From assembly GCA_009783695.1 (NCBI GenBank), contig WRCY01000003.1:1-64000 (forward strand): 64,000 bases of DNA. The letters are read 5' to 3'. This stretch comes from Oscillospiraceae bacterium. GTDB taxonomy: Bacteria; Bacillota; Clostridia; Oscillospirales; Ruminococcaceae. A program made the position numbers and the translations under genes. Of this stretch, positions 36,050 through 43,674 are shown piece after piece (within the stretch, counting starts at the first letter, position 1; the number at the start of each line of letters is the position of its first letter). The notes beneath the pieces were generated by a model, which was given only the letters and a program-made list of their open reading frames with translations, was not told the DNA's origin and made no database searches.

Positions 36050-36895
36050 ATGCATGAAATAAAAAAAGCGGCGGCAATTCACGACCTTTCGGGCTTCGGG
36101 CGGTGTTCGCTGACGGTGATTCTGCCGATTTTATCGGCGATGGGCGTACAAGTCTGCCCCGTCCCGACGGCAGTGCTCGCCACGCACACGGGCGGCTTCG
36201 GCAAGGTTGAAATCAATGACCTTACCGATTTTATACCCCGTGCGCTAAAAAAATATAAGGAGCTCGGAATAAACTTTGATGCAGTATACAGCGGCTTTCT
36301 CGCTTCTGAAAAGCAAATCGACCACTGCCTTGACTTCTTTAAAAGCTATCCCGGCTCGCTTAAAGTCGTTGACCCCGTAATGGGCGACCACGGCAAGGTT
36401 TACAGCACGTATACGCCGGAGCTTTGTGCAAGAATGTGCGAGCTCGCAAACATCGCGGATATAATAACGCCCAACGTCACCGAGGCGGCTATTTTACTCG
36501 GCGAGGAGTACCGGCAAACATTAGACCTTGAAACGGCGAAGTGCTGGCTCCGGCGGCTTGGTGAACGCGCATCGGCTGTTGTTATAACGGGTGTTCGTCT
36601 TACGGACGAAAGCGTTGTTAATATCTGTACAGGCAAAAACGACCGGGCTGTTGTTGAGTGCGATTATGTGCCGCAGGATTACCCGGGTACCGGCGATATT
36701 TTCACCGCCGTGCTGACGGGCGGGCTGCTCAGAGGCGAAGAACTGCACGCTGCCGTGGACAGGGCGACAAGCTTTACGCAGACGGCAATCCGTGCGACTT
36801 ATTTGCGCGCAGCGACACCGCGCAACGGCGTTGTTTTCGAGGAATTCCTGCCCATGCTTACATCAGATTATGCTAACATGCAGTTAAAACATTGA
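36050..36895 (+). CDS. pdxK: Pyridoxal/pyridoxamine kinase
   Basis: This 281-residue ribokinase-like protein phosphorylates B6 vitamers in PLP salvage. Visible are IHDLSGFGRCSLTVILPILS at the N-terminus, GVQVCPVPTAVLATHTGGFG, VVDPVMGDHGK in the centre, TPNVTEAAILLGE, and the catalytic GTGDIFTAVLTGG (anion hole and Asp) near residue 222. The length is typical. It is controlled by two tandem repeat units instead of a conventional leader. Confidence 0.9.
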   Translation: MHEIKKAAAIHDLSGFGRCSLTVILPILSAMGVQVCPVPTAVLATHTGGFGKVEINDLTDFIPRALKKYKELGINFDAVYSGFLASEKQIDHCLDFFKSYPGSLKVVDPVMGDHGKVYSTYTPELCARMCELANIADIITPNVTEAAILLGEEYRQTLDLETAKCWLRRLGERASAVVITGVRLTDESVVNICTGKNDRAVVECDYVPQDYPGTGDIFTAVLTGGLLRGEELHAAVDRATSFTQTAIRATYLRAATPRNGVVFEEFLPMLTSDYANMQLKH

Positions 36896-36936
36896 CTGCT
36901 TTACGGTCTTTTTACCGCCATATAAGAAAATAAAGC

Positions 36937-36965
36937 TTGAAATATTTCCCGAAATGTGGTAAAAT
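36937..36965 (+). promoter_or_regulatory. SigA promoter for trmL-degV
   Basis: TTGAAA (36937-36942), 17 bases, TAAAAT (36960-36965). It resembles the pgk promoter at 38485, sharing GTGGTAAAAT. Confidence 0.7.
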
Positions 36966-36973
36966 ATACAGAT

Positions 36974-37057
36974 GAAAAGTTTGAGAATAGAACTAAATCG
37001 GGAAAACGTTGTTTTCATTCCGCTTTTTGTGAAGAAAGGAATTAATGAAAACCAAAA
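36974..37057 (+). repeat. RBS repeat before trmL
   Basis: GTTTGAGAATAGAACTAAAT, CGGGAAAACG, TTGTTTTCATTCC, GTGAAGAAAGGAATTAATG. GTTTTCAT is exactly complementary to the downstream ATGAAAAC. The repeat begins only about 10 bases after the promoter -10, so it is nearly the whole 5' UTR. Confidence 0.85.
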
Positions 37058-37540
37058 ATGACTTTAAACATCGTTCTCGTAGAGCCGCAAATCCCGCAGA
37101 ACACCGGAAACATAGCCCGTACCTGCGCCGCAACCGGTGCGCGGCTTCATCTGGTGAAGCCGCTGGGCTTTGAGATTGACAGCGCAAAGCTGAAGCGCGC
37201 CGGGCTCGATTACTGGGAGCTGCTTGATATTACCTATTATGACGGACTTGAGGATTTTATGAGCAGAGCCGCGGGGGAATGCTTTTTCTTCTCGACAAAG
37301 TCGCCGAAGCCTCATTCCGGCGTAATCTACCCCAACAACGCCTGTATAGTTTTCGGCAGGGAGGATAAAGGTTTACCTGAAGAATTGCTTTATGGAAACC
37401 TTGAGCGTTGTGTGCGAATCCCGATGATAAGCGACGCGAGAAGCCTTAACCTCTCAAACAGCGTCGCCGTGGGGGTTTACGAAGTGCTCAGACAATGGGG
37501 GTATCCGAATCTGCAGAACGCAGGAAAATTAAAAACATAA
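37058..37540 (+). CDS. trmL: tRNA (cytidine(34)-2'-O)-methyltransferase TrmL
   Basis: This 160-residue SPOUT methyltransferase modifies the wobble base of leucine tRNAs. All family motifs are present: LVEPQIPQNTGNIARTCAAT near the start, CIVFGREDKGLPEELL, and the knot motif RSLNLSNSVAVGVYEVLRQ at the end. The start at 37058 fits the family N-terminus. degV follows 22 bases later and may share the transcript. Confidence 0.94.
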   Translation: MTLNIVLVEPQIPQNTGNIARTCAATGARLHLVKPLGFEIDSAKLKRAGLDYWELLDITYYDGLEDFMSRAAGECFFFSTKSPKPHSGVIYPNNACIVFGREDKGLPEELLYGNLERCVRIPMISDARSLNLSNSVAVGVYEVLRQWGYPNLQNAGKLKT

Positions 37541-37562
37541 AGGACAAAGGAGAAGTACAAAA

Positions 37563-38435
37563 ATGAACAAAAAAACATGGTTAATCACAGACAGCGGATG
37601 CGACATTCCTGCGGGCTGGGAAAAGCTTCACGACATCGACATAATGCCGTTTTCCATTATGATTGACGACAAGGAATACTGGGAGCGGCTGGAATTAACG
37701 CCGCAGGAGTTTTATGAACTCGCGAACAATTATTCGGGAATCCCGACGACAAACCAGATTTTCGCGCCTCGTTTTGAGGAGAAGTTCCTTGAGTGCATCG
37801 AAAAAGGCGCCGAGGATATTATAATCGTGCTGATAAATTCCGCCGGCTCGCAGACCTACAACAACGCGCTTCAGGCGCGGGAAAACCTCGCGGCGGCGGG
37901 CAGACTCGGAAACACTAAGATTCATATTATTGACAGCCACTGCTATTCTGTCTGTTATGGATATGCAGTCATTGAAGCCGCAAAAAAAATCAAGGCGGGT
38001 CAAACCGCGGAAAGCATAGTCGCATACCTCGAGGACTGGTTCAACTGTGCGGAAATATACCTGCTGACCTTTGACCTTCGTCACGCGAGAAAGTCCGGCA
38101 GAATCACTGCGGCGGCGAGCGTAGTGGGCGGACTGATGGGAATCAAGCCCGTCATATCCATGATAGACGATAAGACCACGGTGATTAAAAAAGCGCGCGG
38201 AGAGAAGAGTGCGGTCGAAGCCGCCGTTGACGTCATGATGGAGCGCATGGTTCCGGGTACGCCGTGGCTAATGCTGCGGACTACCGTTCTTGAAGCGGAG
38301 GACTACATGGTTGAACTCATGACCAAGAAAACCGGCAAGCCTCCTGCAGTCGAGAGCTATGTCGGCTCGGCGGTCGGCGCGAATGCCGGAACAAAGGCAA
38401 TCGGCGTAATTATCCGCGGCAAACCCAGAAGATAA
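37563..38435 (+). CDS. DegV family fatty-acid-binding protein
   Basis: The 290-residue protein shows the DegV pattern: TDSGCDIPAGW near the start, IPTTNQIFAPRFEEKF, IDSHCYSVCYGYAVIEAAKK, and LRHARKSGRITAAASVVGGL, which forms the lipid-binding pocket. DegV (FakB-like) proteins carry fatty acids; some hand them to the FakA kinase for phospholipid synthesis. No fakA is present here. AAAGGAGAAG precedes the ATG. Confidence 0.9.
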   Translation: MNKKTWLITDSGCDIPAGWEKLHDIDIMPFSIMIDDKEYWERLELTPQEFYELANNYSGIPTTNQIFAPRFEEKFLECIEKGAEDIIIVLINSAGSQTYNNALQARENLAAAGRLGNTKIHIIDSHCYSVCYGYAVIEAAKKIKAGQTAESIVAYLEDWFNCAEIYLLTFDLRHARKSGRITAAASVVGGLMGIKPVISMIDDKTTVIKKARGEKSAVEAAVDVMMERMVPGTPWLMLRTTVLEAEDYMVELMTKKTGKPPAVESYVGSAVGANAGTKAIGVIIRGKPRR

Positions 38436-38484
38436 GCATAAACAGCGGAATTATAAATTAATTTTAGTTTTTGGTAAAAACCAC

Positions 38485-38513
38485 TTGAAAAATTCTAAAT
38501 AAAGTGGTAAAAT
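38485..38513 (+). promoter_or_regulatory. SigA promoter for pgk
   Basis: TTGAAA (38485-38490), 17 bases, TAAAAT (38508-38513), about 40 bases before the start codon. Confidence 0.7.
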
Positions 38514-38553
38514 AAAATATAGGTATACCTATAAAAAGAAAAGGAACAAAAAA

Positions 38554-39771
38554 ATGGGCAAAAGCAATAAGAAAAACGTAAACGATTTAAATGTAAAAGG
38601 ACGCAGAATCCTTGTAAGATGCGACTTCAACGTGCCGGTTAAAGACGGCGCAATCACAAACGATAAAAGAATCCAGGCCGCGCTCCCGACAATCAAAAAG
38701 CTTATGGAGGGCGGCGGGAAAGTAATACTTTGTTCACATCTCGGCAAACCCAAGAACGGGCCTGAAGATAAATTCTCGCTCGGGCTCGTCGGCGAAAGGC
38801 TCTCCGAGCTGCTCGGAAAGAACGTAGTCTTCGCTAAGGACGACACTGTCGTCGGCGATAACGCTAAGGCGGCGATTAGCGCTATGAACGACGGCGATGT
38901 TGTTCTGCTCGAGAACACGCGCTTCCGCGCGGAAGAAACCAAGAACGGCGAAGCGTTCAGCCGCGAGCTCGCCGAAATCTGCGACGACTACGTAAACGAT
39001 GCGTTCGGCAGCGCGCACCGCGCCCACTGCTCGACTGCGGGCGTAACGGACTTCGTAAAGGGTCAGACTGCCGTCGGCTATCTGATGGAGAAAGAAATAG
39101 AGTTCCTCGGCAACGCGGTTGAAAACCCCGAAAGACCTTTTGTGGCTATCCTCGGCGGCGCCAAGGTTGCGGACAAACTGAACGTTATATCAAATCTTTT
39201 AGAAAAATGCGATACGCTGATTATTGGCGGCGGCATGGCGTACACGTTTATGAAAGCGAAAGGATTTGAAATAGGTCACTCGCTCGTTGACGATGATAAG
39301 CTCGGCTATTGTACGGAAATGCTTGAAAAAGCGGAAAGCCTCGGAAAAAAGTTGCTTCTTCCGACAGACAACGTAGTCGCTAAGGACTTCCCGAACCCAA
39401 TTGACGCACCGATTGAAACTAAAACTGTGTGCGCGGACTGTATTCCGGCGGACTATATGGGGCTTGATATAGGCGAAGAAACAAGAAAGCTGTTCGGCGA
39501 AGCGGTTAAAAGCGCGAAAACCGTGGTTTGGAACGGGCCGATGGGAGTGTTTGAAAATCCGCAGCTCGCAGCTGGAACGCTTGAGCTTGCAAAGGTGGTC
39601 GCGGAGGCTGACGCAGTGACCGTAATCGGAGGCGGTGACAGCGTCGCGGCGGTGACGCAGCTCGGCTTCGCGGACAAGATGAGCCATATTTCAACCGGCG
39701 GCGGCGCGTCGCTTGAATACCTTGAGGGCAAGGTTCTCCCTGGCATAAGAGTGATTCAAGATAAAGAGTAA
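38554..39771 (+). CDS. pgk: Phosphoglycerate kinase
   Basis: Pgk makes ATP from 1,3-bisphosphoglycerate in glycolysis. The 405-residue protein begins with the substrate-binding [16 protein letters not shown] and ends with the nucleotide motif [15 protein letters not shown] and [16 protein letters not shown]. The ENTRFRAEE motif is intact. It has a conventional leader (AGAAAAGGAAC) without a repeat element. tpiA and gpmI follow nearby, separated by two small unrelated genes, so it heads a loose glycolytic cluster. Confidence 0.96.
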   Translation: MGKSNKKNVNDLNVKGRRILVRCDFNVPVKDGAITNDKRIQAALPTIKKLMEGGGKVILCSHLGKPKNGPEDKFSLGLVGERLSELLGKNVVFAKDDTVVGDNAKAAISAMNDGDVVLLENTRFRAEETKNGEAFSRELAEICDDYVNDAFGSAHRAHCSTAGVTDFVKGQTAVGYLMEKEIEFLGNAVENPERPFVAILGGAKVADKLNVISNLLEKCDTLIIGGGMAYTFMKAKGFEIGHSLVDDDKLGYCTEMLEKAESLGKKLLLPTDNVVAKDFPNPIDAPIETKTVCADCIPADYMGLDIGEETRKLFGEAVKSAKTVVWNGPMGVFENPQLAAGTLELAKVVAEADAVTVIGGGDSVAAVTQLGFADKMSHISTGGGASLEYLEGKVLPGIRVIQDKE

Positions 39772-39785
39772 ATATAGATGAACAT

Positions 39786-39870
39786 GGGTAAACAGAGCAG
39801 TTAACTGCGCATAAACGGGGAAACGCCTATAACAAAGAAAAATCAGTGCGGAAAGGACTATGGTGAAAAA
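39786..39870 (+). repeat. Diverged RBS repeat before the PilZ gene
   Basis: GTTAACTGCGCATAAACGGG, GGAAACGCC, AGTGCGGAAAGGACTATGG. The hairpin half is unrecognisable but the 5' and SD blocks fit. Confidence 0.6.
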
Positions 39871-40248
39871 ATGGAAACTAACAGAAGGGCTTACAAGCGC
39901 GATATTTGCCACCGCTCGAAGGTTAAGGTCAGCATGGACGGAAACAGGTGGGACAATGCCGAAGTTTTCGATATTTCTGCAGGCGGACTTAAGATTGTCA
40001 CGAACATAATGTTTGATATAGGTGAGAATTTGTGGTTTAACCTTGATATGCCTGAGTTTTTGACCGACCGCCAAATAAAAATCGAGGGTACAATCCGCCG
40101 GCAGGAAACCGACGACGAGGAGGGTATGTTCGTTTACGGGGTTTCCTTTAAGGATTTGAGCGAGTCTGTCCGCATAGGAATAGACGAAAACATTTTGTTT
40201 AGGGAAAGAGTACAGAAAAAGAAAAACAAGTATTCTTCGGAGGGCTAA
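39871..40248 (+). CDS. PilZ-domain c-di-GMP receptor
   Basis: This 125-residue single-domain protein has the PilZ c-di-GMP signature: Arg residues near the N-terminus (NRRAYKRDI) followed 30 residues later by FDISAGGLKI (D/N-x-S-x-x-G). The remainder is a beta barrel (RQIKIEGTIRRQ, FVYGVSFKDLS). It probably links c-di-GMP to motility or surface processes. No cyclase or phosphodiesterase is in the window. A Lys-rich C-terminal tail follows. Confidence 0.85.
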   Translation: METNRRAYKRDICHRSKVKVSMDGNRWDNAEVFDISAGGLKIVTNIMFDIGENLWFNLDMPEFLTDRQIKIEGTIRRQETDDEEGMFVYGVSFKDLSESVRIGIDENILFRERVQKKKNKYSSEG

Positions 40249-40257
40249 AAGGTAACA

Positions 40258-40336
40258 AGTTCAAAAATAAAATCCTCATGAACCGGGAAGAACACTGTTC
40301 TCATTCCTCGTTGGTGAAGAAAGGACTTAATGGAAT
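40258..40336 (+). repeat. RBS repeat with compensatory stem change
   Basis: GTTCAAAAATAAAATCC, TGAACCGGGAAGAAC, ACT, GTTCTCATTCC, GGTGAAGAAAGGACTTAATG. The stem reads AGAAC/GTTCT where other copies have AAAAC/GTTTT: both sides changed together. Confidence 0.85.
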
Positions 40337-40657
40337 ATGAAAGGTTTATTCGATTTTTTAACCGTAACCTGCATACGCTGCGAAACGGATAAAAAGCTGA
40401 TGAAAATCACAGACGACGTCTGGATGTGCATCGAGTGCCTGAAGCAGAGCAAGTATAAATCCTTTTGGAATATGCTGACCACACGCGTAATTGAAATCTG
40501 CGACCAGCGAAAAGACAGCAACGCTACATACGAAGCCCTGATGGAGGAAGCCGGAGGAATTCTGAACAAGAAAATCCTTTTAGACAGCGGACTCCTGACT
40601 AAAGAAGAATTTGACGAGAGAACAAGGCACTTCTTTGAAAATGTTGAAAAAGGTTAA
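40337..40657 (+). CDS. Small zinc-ribbon protein of unknown function
   Basis: This 106-residue protein has two Cys pairs (C12, C15 and C31, C34), a treble-clef or zinc-ribbon pattern, at its N-terminus. A helical part follows with a conserved-looking C-terminus (ILLDSGLLTKEEFDERTRHF) resembling the short SHOCT-like helices that read LLDSGLITEEEF. I do not recognise a full-length family. It sits between the PilZ gene and tpiA and has its own repeat element. Confidence 0.65.
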   Translation: MKGLFDFLTVTCIRCETDKKLMKITDDVWMCIECLKQSKYKSFWNMLTTRVIEICDQRKDSNATYEALMEEAGGILNKKILLDSGLLTKEEFDERTRHFFENVEKG

Positions 40658-40660
40658 AAT

Positions 40661-40738
40661 TTTGAAAATAAAAATTGTTGAATCGGGAAAACGATGTTTT
40701 CATATCGCTTTGGTGAAGAAAGGACTTAATTAAAATAT
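40661..40738 (+). repeat. RBS repeat before tpiA
   Basis: This near-consensus copy has TTTGAAAATAAAAATTG, TTGAATCGGGAAAACG, ATGTTTTCATATCGC and GGTGAAGAAAGGACTTAAT. Confidence 0.88.
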
Positions 40739-41509
40739 ATGAAAAAAGAACTCAGAAAGGCAATCATCGCCGGAAACTGGAAAATGAATAAAACCCGCCC
40801 CGAGGCGCAGCAGCTTATAAATGAGCTGAAGCCCATTGCAAACGGCATCGGCTGCGAGGTTGTAATCTGCGTGCCGTTTACGTCGCTGGCGGCGGCGGTC
40901 GAAGCTGTAAAAGACACCGGTATAAAAGTCGGCGCGCAGAACGTGCACTTTGAGGCAAACGGCGCGTATACGGGGGAAATCTCTGCTGTAATGCTGAAAG
41001 AAATCGGCGCGGAATATGTCATAATCGGGCACAGCGAGCGCCGTCAGTACTTCGGCGAAACCGACGAAACTGTAAATAAACGCACTAAAGCAGCGCTCGC
41101 GGGAGGTTTAATCCCGATTGTTTGCGTTGGCGAGCTTTTATGGGAGCGCGAGGCGAATATAACCGAAGAAGTCGTTTCAAGGCAGATTAAACTTGCTTTC
41201 GCGGGAATCGGCGCGGCTGACGCGGCGAAAACCGTCATAGCTTACGAGCCCGTCTGGGCAATCGGCACGGGCGTGACCGCTACAAACGAGCAGGCGCAGG
41301 AAGCCTGTAAATTAATCCGCGGCAGATTAGAAGCTCTGTACGGCAAGTCGGTTGCCGACTCGGTTACGATTCAATACGGCGGCTCGATGAACGCTCAGAA
41401 CGCGGCTGAGCTCCTTGCAAAAGAAGACGTGGACGGCGGTTTAATCGGCGGCGCGTCGCTCAAGGCAGCGGATTTCGGCGTGATTATTAAAGCGGCAACC
41501 GTAGGATAA
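40739..41509 (+). CDS. tpiA: Triosephosphate isomerase
   Basis: TpiA interconverts dihydroxyacetone phosphate and glyceraldehyde 3-phosphate. The 256-residue protein shows IIAGNWKMNKTRPEAQ (substrate Lys), the catalytic His in VIIGHSERRQYFGE, the catalytic Glu in VIAYEPVWAIGTG, and the phosphate loop IQYGGSMNAQNA near the end. The length is typical. Ribosome binding comes from the repeat element. Confidence 0.96.
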   Translation: MKKELRKAIIAGNWKMNKTRPEAQQLINELKPIANGIGCEVVICVPFTSLAAAVEAVKDTGIKVGAQNVHFEANGAYTGEISAVMLKEIGAEYVIIGHSERRQYFGETDETVNKRTKAALAGGLIPIVCVGELLWEREANITEEVVSRQIKLAFAGIGAADAAKTVIAYEPVWAIGTGVTATNEQAQEACKLIRGRLEALYGKSVADSVTIQYGGSMNAQNAAELLAKEDVDGGLIGGASLKAADFGVIIKAATVG

Positions 41510-41531
41510 ATTCTATATGGGGGAGATAAAA

Positions 41532-41762
41532 ATGCAAAAGCTGGTATACTTAAGTAACAGCCGTGATTATACGGAGCAAGGCAACATAAATGATAATAAA
41601 TATTTTGCACATATCAATGAATTATTAGAGCAAGGGTGGAAGGTTGCCCATCTGACCCAAAATATGATTGAGATTACTCACGGCGACCAAAAGCCGGAGA
41701 AAAGAGAAACCTTTGCGGCTTTTGTACTGCTTGAAAAGCCTGATGAACAGAATAAAGCTTAG
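41532..41762 (+). CDS. Small unknown protein between tpiA and gpmI
   Basis: This 76-residue protein begins MQKLVYLSNSRDYTEQGNIN and contains INELLEQGWKVAHLTQNMIE followed by a short strand, the shape of small alpha/beta proteins described as DUF-type domains with a NELLEQGWKV motif. GGGGGAGA before the ATG at 41532 fixes the start; the ATG at 41517 lies inside that leader. No function is recognised. It is co-directional and closely spaced with tpiA and gpmI. Confidence 0.65.
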   Translation: MQKLVYLSNSRDYTEQGNINDNKYFAHINELLEQGWKVAHLTQNMIEITHGDQKPEKRETFAAFVLLEKPDEQNKA

Positions 41763-41775
41763 GAGATTATTATAA

Positions 41776-43347
41776 ATGAGCAAAAGACCTATTCTACTCG
41801 TCGTAATGGACGGCATCGGCTTCAGCGAAACCGATATCGGCGACGCCGTAACGATGGCACACACTCCCGTTCTCGACAAGCTGCTCGCCGAATGTCCGAG
41901 TACCCGCCTTAAAGCCCACGGAGAAGCCGTCGGGCTGCCCGGCGACGATGACATGGGCAACTCCGAGGTCGGGCACAACGCGCTCGGCTGCGGGCAGGTT
42001 TATTCACAGGGTGCAAAGCTTGTGGGTGAAGCAATAGAAAGCGGAAAAATGTACGCGGGCAATGCATGGAAAGAACTTATTAACAATTGCAGGGACAGCG
42101 GTGCTTTGCATTTTATCGGACTTTTATCGGACGGAAACGTCCATTCTAACATAAATCATTTGTTCAGTATGCTGCGCGAAGCAAAGAAAAGCGGCGTTAA
42201 AAATGCGCGCGTGCATATTCTGCTCGACGGCCGCGATGTTCCGGCGACAAGCGCTCTTGATTATGTCGGAAAGCTTGAAGATGTGCTTGCGGAGCTTAAC
42301 GACGATAGCTTCGATGGTAAAATCGCTTCCGGCGGCGGCAGAATGAAGCTCACGATGGACAGATACCGGGCCGACTGGGCGATGGTTGAGCGCGGCTGGA
42401 AGACGCATGTGCTCGGCGACGAGCGGGAATTCGGCTCTGCGGCAGAGGCAATTAAAACGCTCAGAAGCGAGAATACGGGTATAATCGACCAAGACCTGCC
42501 CGGTTTTGTAATCGCCGGGAACGGCGGGCCCGCGGGAAGAATCATCGATGGCGACAGCGTGATTTTGTTTAACTTCCGCGGCGACAGGGCGATTGAAATC
42601 TCGATGGCTTTTGACTGCGATGAGTTTAACTTTTTCGACAGAGTCCGTAAGCCGAACGTTTGCTATGCGGGTATGCTGCAGTACGACGGCGACCTGCAGC
42701 TTCCGGCACGGTTCTTGGTCAACCCGCCCGAAATCAAAGATACGCTTTCGGAGCTCCTGGTGGCGAACGGGATTCGTCAGTATGCAGTTTCCGAAACGCA
42801 GAAGTTCGGGCACGTAACCTACTTCTGGAACGGCAACAGGAGCGGGAAAATCAGCGAGGAGCTCGAAATTTTCAAGGAGATTCCGTCTGATAGAATCAGC
42901 TTCGACCTGCGCCCTTGGATGAAGTCGGCGGAAATCACCGACGACCTTATAGAGGTTATAAAGTCGCGCAAATACGGTTTTATCCGCTGCAACTTCCCGA
43001 ACGGCGACATGGTGGGGCACACGGGGAACCTGGCGGCGTCGGTAATAGGCGTGGAAACGGTTGACTTGGCTTTGGCGCGGCTCGTTCCGGTCTGTGAGGA
43101 ATACGGCGTGACGCTTGTTGTCACTGCCGACCACGGAAACGCAGACGAAATGCTTGAGAAAAATAAAAAAGGCGAGCTCGAGCTGCGCACCGCGCACTCG
43201 CTTAACAAAGTGCCTTTTATAATTTACGATAAAAAGAATGATTACAGAATAATTGACGGTGATTACGGGCTTGCAAATGTTGCTCCGACACTCGCGAAGA
43301 TGTTTGGGCTTACACCTCCCGCTTCCTGGGAAAAAGCAATGATATAA
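41776..43347 (+). CDS. gpmI: 2,3-bisphosphoglycerate-independent phosphoglycerate mutase
   Basis: GpmI interconverts 3- and 2-phosphoglycerate using two manganese ions. The 523-residue protein belongs to the alkaline phosphatase superfamily: VVMDGIGFSETD (metal Asp) at the start, the nucleophilic Ser in MGNSEVGHNALG, LDGRDVPATSALDYV, and metal ligands in CNFPNGDMVGHTGNL and VTADHGNADEM. AGGAGA precedes the ATG. It completes the pgk, tpiA, gpmI set. Confidence 0.96.
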   Translation: MSKRPILLVVMDGIGFSETDIGDAVTMAHTPVLDKLLAECPSTRLKAHGEAVGLPGDDDMGNSEVGHNALGCGQVYSQGAKLVGEAIESGKMYAGNAWKELINNCRDSGALHFIGLLSDGNVHSNINHLFSMLREAKKSGVKNARVHILLDGRDVPATSALDYVGKLEDVLAELNDDSFDGKIASGGGRMKLTMDRYRADWAMVERGWKTHVLGDEREFGSAAEAIKTLRSENTGIIDQDLPGFVIAGNGGPAGRIIDGDSVILFNFRGDRAIEISMAFDCDEFNFFDRVRKPNVCYAGMLQYDGDLQLPARFLVNPPEIKDTLSELLVANGIRQYAVSETQKFGHVTYFWNGNRSGKISEELEIFKEIPSDRISFDLRPWMKSAEITDDLIEVIKSRKYGFIRCNFPNGDMVGHTGNLAASVIGVETVDLALARLVPVCEEYGVTLVVTADHGNADEMLEKNKKGELELRTAHSLNKVPFIIYDKKNDYRIIDGDYGLANVAPTLAKMFGLTPPASWEKAMI

Positions 43348-43361
43348 GGGGAGATATAAGC

Positions 43362-43674
43362 TTAAGGAAAGAAAACTGATGAAACGGGAAAACGATGTTT
43401 TCATACAGTGTTGGTAGAGAAAGGGCTTAACGTAATAAGTTTGAAAATAAGAATTGCTGAAACGGGGAAAACGATGTTTTCATGCCATGTCGGTGAAGAA
43501 AGGGCTTAACGTAATAAGTTTGAAAATAAGAATTACTGAAACGGCGAAAACGATGTTTTCATACCGTGTCGGTGAAGAAAGGGCTTAACGTAATAAGTTT
43601 GAAAATAAGAATTGCTGAAACGGGGAAAACGATGTTTTCATGCCGTGTCGGTGAAGAAAGGGCTTAACGAAAAT
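43362..43674 (+). repeat. Array of four tandem RBS repeats
   Basis: The longest array seen has four head-to-tail units with an exact 79-base period (TTTGAAAATAAGAATT, GAAACGGGGAAAACG, ATGTTTTCATGCC, GGTGAAGAAAGGGC). The SD reads AAGGGC in all units and the internal units are almost identical, so expansion is recent. It fills the whole gap between gpmI and the helicase-like gene; there is no other content. Confidence 0.92.

Noticed and set aside
40661..40738. A conserved leader peptide in the repeats (frame MFSYRFGEERT-stop)
   Set aside because: The frame is open in many copies, but others lack a start codon (24567, 59121), have internal stops (13136, 62709) or shift by one base (1060, 36974). 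Differences in the variable part are not silent ones. The conserved bases fit the hairpin and SD better than a coding constraint.
42124..43404. 426-residue minus-strand frame opposite gpmI
   Set aside because: It is antisense to the clearly functional gpmI, starts in a repeat array, and shows no domain.
43362..43674. CRISPR-like array
   Set aside because: The period is regular, but the whole 79-base unit is repeated with no unique spacers and no cas genes are nearby. The array carries an SD and ends at a start codon.
43612..43674. In-frame N-terminal extensions such as RGKRCFH...VKKGLNEN on several genes
   Set aside because: The same peptide appears on unrelated proteins (HD, FliW, helicase, MurG) because it is the translated repeat. 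Homologous families begin after it.
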